Origin: JBNJDW01 sp051745265
GTDB lineage: Bacteria; Pseudomonadota; Alphaproteobacteria; Micavibrionales; CSBR16-224
NCBI GenBank assembly: GCA_051745265.1
Contig: JBNJDW010000081.1
Location: forward strand, 1 to 7,852
Length of the DNA: 7,852 bases
Reading direction: 5' to 3'
The position numbers and the translations under genes were made by a program. Of the stretch, positions 4,301 through 7,852 are shown one piece after another. The notes beneath the pieces are model-generated. The model made no database searches and had not been told where the DNA came from. It saw nothing but the letters and a program-made list of their open reading frames with translations. Each line of letters begins with the position of its first letter. Position 1 is the first letter of the stretch.

Positions 4301-6082
4301 ATGACAATAGAGAACAAAAAGCCGCCTTATATATATGCCGCAGAGGAGGCCCTGGACCGCGTTAAAGATCAGGCGGATTATGGACAGCTCCAAAAAAAAC
4401 TGCCCGGGCTGGCTGCACGGCTGCATCAGGCAGGCGAAGAGGTTTCAGTCGACAGATTGACAGCGGCAGCGGCGCAGGGCGCCGATCATGTAGATACGCT
4501 GGTCAAACAGCTGAAGGCCGCTCAAAACAGCAAGAAACGCAGCTATGATGATATTATTGCCGGTTTCGCACAGCTGCCGCAATCAACCGGTTTTGCCAAA
4601 AACATCCCCGAAGACAGCGATGAACGCCTGGCCTATCATGCCACAAGCGGCCATATCGACGCGGTTAAAGACTGTTTGGAAAATGACTCCGCGGGCAATA
4701 GATACGGTTTGGCGCTCAACTGCGCCGCCGGTAATGATCATACAGAACTTACCACATTCCTCCTCAACAACGGCGCCGATCAGGCCGCACTTAAAAACAG
4801 TGCCCTTGTCTGGACGGCCTATGCCGGGCATACCCGGACCATTGACCTTCTGGTTAAACATGGCGCTGACCTGAACACTGTCGGTAGCGAGGCTCTGGAA
4901 GCCGCCCTGGAAAACAAACATTATGAGACAGCCTTTTATTTCCTCCAAAAAGGTGTAGAAACAGACGCTCTGTCACAAGATGATCAGGCAACCATCGGCA
5001 AAATAAAGAAATGGGCCAAAACCGCCGGCGCGCCGCCGCCCACAGACTGCCTGCATCATGCCCCTACCCTGTTTAAAGACAAGGCGACACAGAAATGTTT
5101 CAAGGCCTTGGATACGATCTTAAAGCGCGAAGGTCTATGGACACAACAGGCCGCCGAACTGGCCTTTGCCAGCGCTGTCCTGTTTAAAACCGAAGACCGG
5201 GCCTTAAAATACCTTGAAAAATGGGGCCAGCCCGGCAAACAGCCTTTGCATGACGTTCTGCATATGGTCAAACTGCCGACACAGAATACACGGGATGTTG
5301 ATTTTCAGGCCTGGGGCGGGGCCAGCGTCCGTCATGGTCCCAAAATGGCGCGCTTGCTTAAATTTGCTTATCTTTTACCACGTCCCCATCGCAGCCGGGA
5401 TATGACCAACTGGCAATATCGGGAAACCTTAAGAACGATTTCCCGGTCTGCCTATCGATTTTCAAATAAAAACCGGCCTCTGTCCGGTCTGTTCCTGCGT
5501 TACGCCAAGGAAGAAAGCGCCTTTAATAAAGCGCTTGAGCTTGTCAACCAGACGCCGCAGCCCAGCCGGATTCCGGATATCAGCTTTACGCTGCCAAACG
5601 GGCTGACCTACCGCAAGCTTGATGATAATGATTACCGGGGTTTGGTTCTGGGCGAAATGACCAGCTGCTGCCAAAGCATCGGCAGTATCGGCGAGCACTG
5701 CGCCCGCCATGGCTATATATCAGAAAACGGCGGATTTTACGTTGTTGAAGACCGCAAAGGCAACATCATCGGCCAAAGCTGGGCCTGGCTGAGTACAGAA
5801 GACGATCTTGTGCTTGATAGCCTTGAAAGTCAGAAAAACCGACTGACCGGTGATGACTGGCAACATATTATTGATCATCTCAGCCAGCAGGTAGAGGCCA
5901 AAGCCACACAGATCAAGGCCGTCTATATCGGCACCGGCGGCAACACCCCTGACCTGCCGTTTAATCAGGTCTCAGGGGCGCAGCCAAAAGATTACAAGGG
6001 CAGCCGTGATTCCGACAAAAGCCAGTATCAGGTTTTCAGACGCAAATCTGAAACCACCGGGCTGAAATCACCGTCGGCTTAA
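4301..6082 (+). CDS. Ankyrin-repeat protein with C-terminal Cys-Cys (possibly GNAT-like) domain
   Basis: A 593-residue, apparently cytoplasmic protein without signal peptide or membrane helix. After a helical N-terminus (1-104) come about four ankyrin-type repeats at roughly 107-222, recognisable by A-x-x-G-H-I-D-A-V (114-122), A-A-G-N-D-H-T-E-L-x-x-F-L-L-N-N-G-A-D (142-160), A-Y-A-G-H-T-R-T-I-D-L-L-V-K-H-G-A-D (173-190) and a weaker fourth. A helical region (235-420) follows. The C-terminal domain (about 428-580) carries G451-E-M-T-S-C456-C457-Q, C467, N-G-G-F-Y-V-V (476-482), G-Q-S-W-A-W (491-496) and V-L-D-S-L-E (504-509), then a helix and a strand ending V-Y-I-G-T-G-G-N (541-548). The strand-helix-strand order is reminiscent of acetyltransferase folds, but this is a guess. 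Ankyrin repeats imply protein-protein binding. The start has an ideal AGGAG and promoter. It overlaps the htpG stop by four bases. Confidence 0.85.
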   Translation: MTIENKKPPYIYAAEEALDRVKDQADYGQLQKKLPGLAARLHQAGEEVSVDRLTAAAAQGADHVDTLVKQLKAAQNSKKRSYDDIIAGFAQLPQSTGFAKNIPEDSDERLAYHATSGHIDAVKDCLENDSAGNRYGLALNCAAGNDHTELTTFLLNNGADQAALKNSALVWTAYAGHTRTIDLLVKHGADLNTVGSEALEAALENKHYETAFYFLQKGVETDALSQDDQATIGKIKKWAKTAGAPPPTDCLHHAPTLFKDKATQKCFKALDTILKREGLWTQQAAELAFASAVLFKTEDRALKYLEKWGQPGKQPLHDVLHMVKLPTQNTRDVDFQAWGGASVRHGPKMARLLKFAYLLPRPHRSRDMTNWQYRETLRTISRSAYRFSNKNRPLSGLFLRYAKEESAFNKALELVNQTPQPSRIPDISFTLPNGLTYRKLDDNDYRGLVLGEMTSCCQSIGSIGEHCARHGYISENGGFYVVEDRKGNIIGQSWAWLSTEDDLVLDSLESQKNRLTGDDWQHIIDHLSQQVEAKATQIKAVYIGTGGNTPDLPFNQVSGAQPKDYKGSRDSDKSQYQVFRRKSETTGLKSPSA

Positions 6083-7852
6083 ACGGCTTTGATCAATCCC
6101 AGTTCCATCATTTTGGCCATACGGCGGGCAAAACCGGCCGGATCAGGTAAAGGTTCACCTTCGATAATCCGCGCCTGATCCAGTAACAGCCAGGCGGCAT
6201 CATCAATACTGTCCTGATCATCATTGGCGACCATATCCTGTAATTTCAGGATCACCGGATGTTTGGCATTGACCTCGAGCACCCGTTTGGACAGCTCTTC
6301 ATAGCCTTGCGATTTCTTAAGCATGCGTTCGATATGCATATCGGCGCCGCCTTCATCGGCAACCAGACAGACCGGGCTGTCGGTCAGCCGTTCAGACAGG
6401 GTGACATCCTTGATTTCTTCGCCCAGAATGGTCTTTAATTTGGCGAGCAGGCCTGAAATATCGGGTTGATCTTCATCCGCTTTTTCGTCCTTGCTGTCTT
6501 CTTTTTCATCGGACTTGATTTTTGACAGCTCTGCCGCGCCGCGGGTAACGGATTTAAAGCTTTTGCCCTGAAAATCATTGGCAATCGGGATCCAGAATTC
6601 ATCAATCGTATCGGTCATAAACAGAACTTCGATCCCTTTGGCCCGGAAACCTTCCAGTTGCGGACTGTTTTTGGCCGTATCAAGATCGGCGGCAGACAGG
6701 TAGTAAATATGCTCCTGCCCCTCTTTCATATTATCGATATAGTCCTGAAAACTGACCAGATCATCCCCGCGCGTTGAATGGAAACGCACGACCTCGTTCA
6801 ACTGATCACGGTATTGGGAGGCATCATACAGCCCCTCTTTGATCACCGGACCATATTGCGCCCAGATATCGGCAAACAGGGCCGGATTATCCTGCGCCAT
6901 ATTTTTCAGGTCACCCAGAACCCGTTTGGTAATCGCCGAACCGATTTTGGCAACAACCGGATTCAACTGCAGCATCTCGCGGCTGATATTCAGCGGCAGG
7001 TCTTCGCTGTCCACAACACCTCTGATAAAGCGCAGGAACGGCGGCACCAGACCTTCGACACCATCGGTAATATAGACCCGCTTAACGTACAGCTTCACAC
7101 CGTGATGGCGTTTTGGATCATACAGGTCATACGGCTTCATACCGGGAATAAACAAAAGATTGGTATATTCAATCGCCCCTTCCGCCTTCCAGTGCAGGCG
7201 GTAAAGCGGCTCATCAATGGCCATGCCGCCGCTGCTGACATGGTGATAGAATTCGGTATATTGCTGTTCGGTAATTTCGGATTTGGGCCGCATCCACAGG
7301 GCCGATCCGGAATTCAGCTGCGGCGCATCTTCGCCTTCACCCAGCACAATCGGGAAACTGATATGGTCGGAATATTTTTTAACGACCTGTTTTAAACGTT
7401 CTTCGAGCAGGAATTCACCGGCATCGTCTTTAAGGTGCAGCACAATTTCGGTGCCTCTGTGATCCATCAGCGTTTCATCAATTGTATAGCTGCCCCGGCC
7501 ATCGGATACCCATTCATAGGCTTTGTCACCACCGGCTTTGCGGGTTTTGACAATGACCTTGTCCGCAACCATAAAGGCCGAATAAAAACCAACGCCGAAT
7601 TGACCAATCAGGCTGAGTTTTTCTTTATCCCCCTTGCTGTCTTTGAGTTGTTCGACCAGACGGGAGGTCCCGGAATGGGCAATGGTGCCCAGATTTTCGA
7701 TCAATTCCTCTTTGGTCATGCCGACGCCGTTATCCGTCACGGTCACGGTACGGACCTCGGGGTCAAACGCCAGACGAATTTTAAGATCGGGATCATCCTT
7801 GATCAGATTTTCATCCTGAATCGCCTCATAGCGCAGCTTATCGCAGGCATCT
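6079..7852 (-). CDS. htpG: Chaperone protein HtpG (Hsp90 family), N-terminus beyond the window
   Basis: Bacterial Hsp90, an ATP-dependent cytoplasmic homodimeric chaperone. About 590 residues are visible; full-length homologues have about 620-640, so only some 35-40 N-terminal residues are missing. The frame stays open to the right edge, where D-A-C-D-K-L-R-Y-E-A matches the family's N-terminal helix; the GTG at 7746 is therefore internal. ATP-site (GHKL/Bergerat) motifs are intact: D-N-G-V-G-M (7717-7734), G-T-I-A-H-S-G-T, G-Q-F-G-V-G-F-Y-S (7579-7605) and R-G-T-E-I. The middle domain includes S-R-E-M-L-Q (the catalytic Arg region) and M-K-E-G-Q-E-x-I-Y-Y. A highly acidic, lysine-interspersed linker (about 6461-6519) precedes the C-terminal dimerisation domain, which ends in a basic-hydrophobic tail. 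Heat-shock control is expected for the family, but its promoter is outside the window. It is convergent with the ankyrin gene. Confidence 0.97.
   Translation of the reverse strand, partial: DACDKLRYEAIQDENLIKDDPDLKIRLAFDPEVRTVTVTDNGVGMTKEELIENLGTIAHSGTSRLVEQLKDSKGDKEKLSLIGQFGVGFYSAFMVADKVIVKTRKAGGDKAYEWVSDGRGSYTIDETLMDHRGTEIVLHLKDDAGEFLLEERLKQVVKKYSDHISFPIVLGEGEDAPQLNSGSALWMRPKSEITEQQYTEFYHHVSSGGMAIDEPLYRLHWKAEGAIEYTNLLFIPGMKPYDLYDPKRHHGVKLYVKRVYITDGVEGLVPPFLRFIRGVVDSEDLPLNISREMLQLNPVVAKIGSAITKRVLGDLKNMAQDNPALFADIWAQYGPVIKEGLYDASQYRDQLNEVVRFHSTRGDDLVSFQDYIDNMKEGQEHIYYLSAADLDTAKNSPQLEGFRAKGIEVLFMTDTIDEFWIPIANDFQGKSFKSVTRGAAELSKIKSDEKEDSKDEKADEDQPDISGLLAKLKTILGEEIKDVTLSERLTDSPVCLVADEGGADMHIERMLKKSQGYEELSKRVLEVNAKHPVILKLQDMVANDDQDSIDDAAWLLLDQARIIEGEPLPDPAGFARRMAKMMELGLIKAV

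Noticed and set aside
7744..7746. GTG at 7746 as the htpG start
   Set aside because: The same frame continues to the window edge with clear HtpG sequence (D-A-C-D-K-L-R-Y-E-A), so this codon is internal.

Overview
The window looks like part of a bacterial chromosome of moderate GC, most likely from an alphaproteobacterium. This is an inference from protein resemblance only: the truncated first gene resembles mitochondrial-type 3-hydroxyacyl-CoA dehydrogenase (HSD17B10), and the zincin-family protein resembles alphaproteobacterial members of its family. No rRNA, tRNA, CRISPR array, transposase or phage gene was seen. Coding density is high; the longest gap without a gene is about 147 bases.

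Left flank (1-1529) is housekeeping-like. It holds the 3' part of a short-chain dehydrogenase (+), a pterin-4a-carbinolamine dehydratase (-) ending 8 bases away in convergent orientation, and a divergently transcribed zincin-like protein (+) whose zinc-binding histidines have been replaced. A strong hairpin with T-rich sequence on both sides (1576-1617) separates this block from the next and can serve both converging genes.

Middle block (1635-3523, all -) is a compact, AT-richer three-gene cluster. In transcription order it encodes an exported histidine-rich protein, a HupE/UreJ-type multi-pass membrane protein, and a single-pass membrane-anchored protein with a beta-rich outer domain. The set looks like a metal-handling (nickel, cobalt, zinc or copper) module: a periplasmic His-rich metal binder, a permease and an anchored accessory protein. 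The gap between the first two genes contains two overlapping hairpins, one of which would hide the hupE-like ribosome binding site.

Next (3671-4195, -) is an unrecognised small exported or membrane-anchored protein with four cysteines. Divergent from it is a 593-residue ankyrin-repeat protein (4301-6082, +) with a good sigma70-type promoter and an unusual C-terminal domain (G-E-x-T-x-C-C motif, possibly acetyltransferase-like). It is the best candidate here for an interaction protein of unknown role. It ends tail-to-tail with htpG (Hsp90 chaperone, -), the two stop codons sharing the four bases TTAA; htpG runs off the right edge of the window.

The main observations for follow-up are the degenerate zincin, the putative RNA switch ahead of the hupE-like gene, the composition and layout of the metal cluster, and the ankyrin/Cys-Cys fusion protein.
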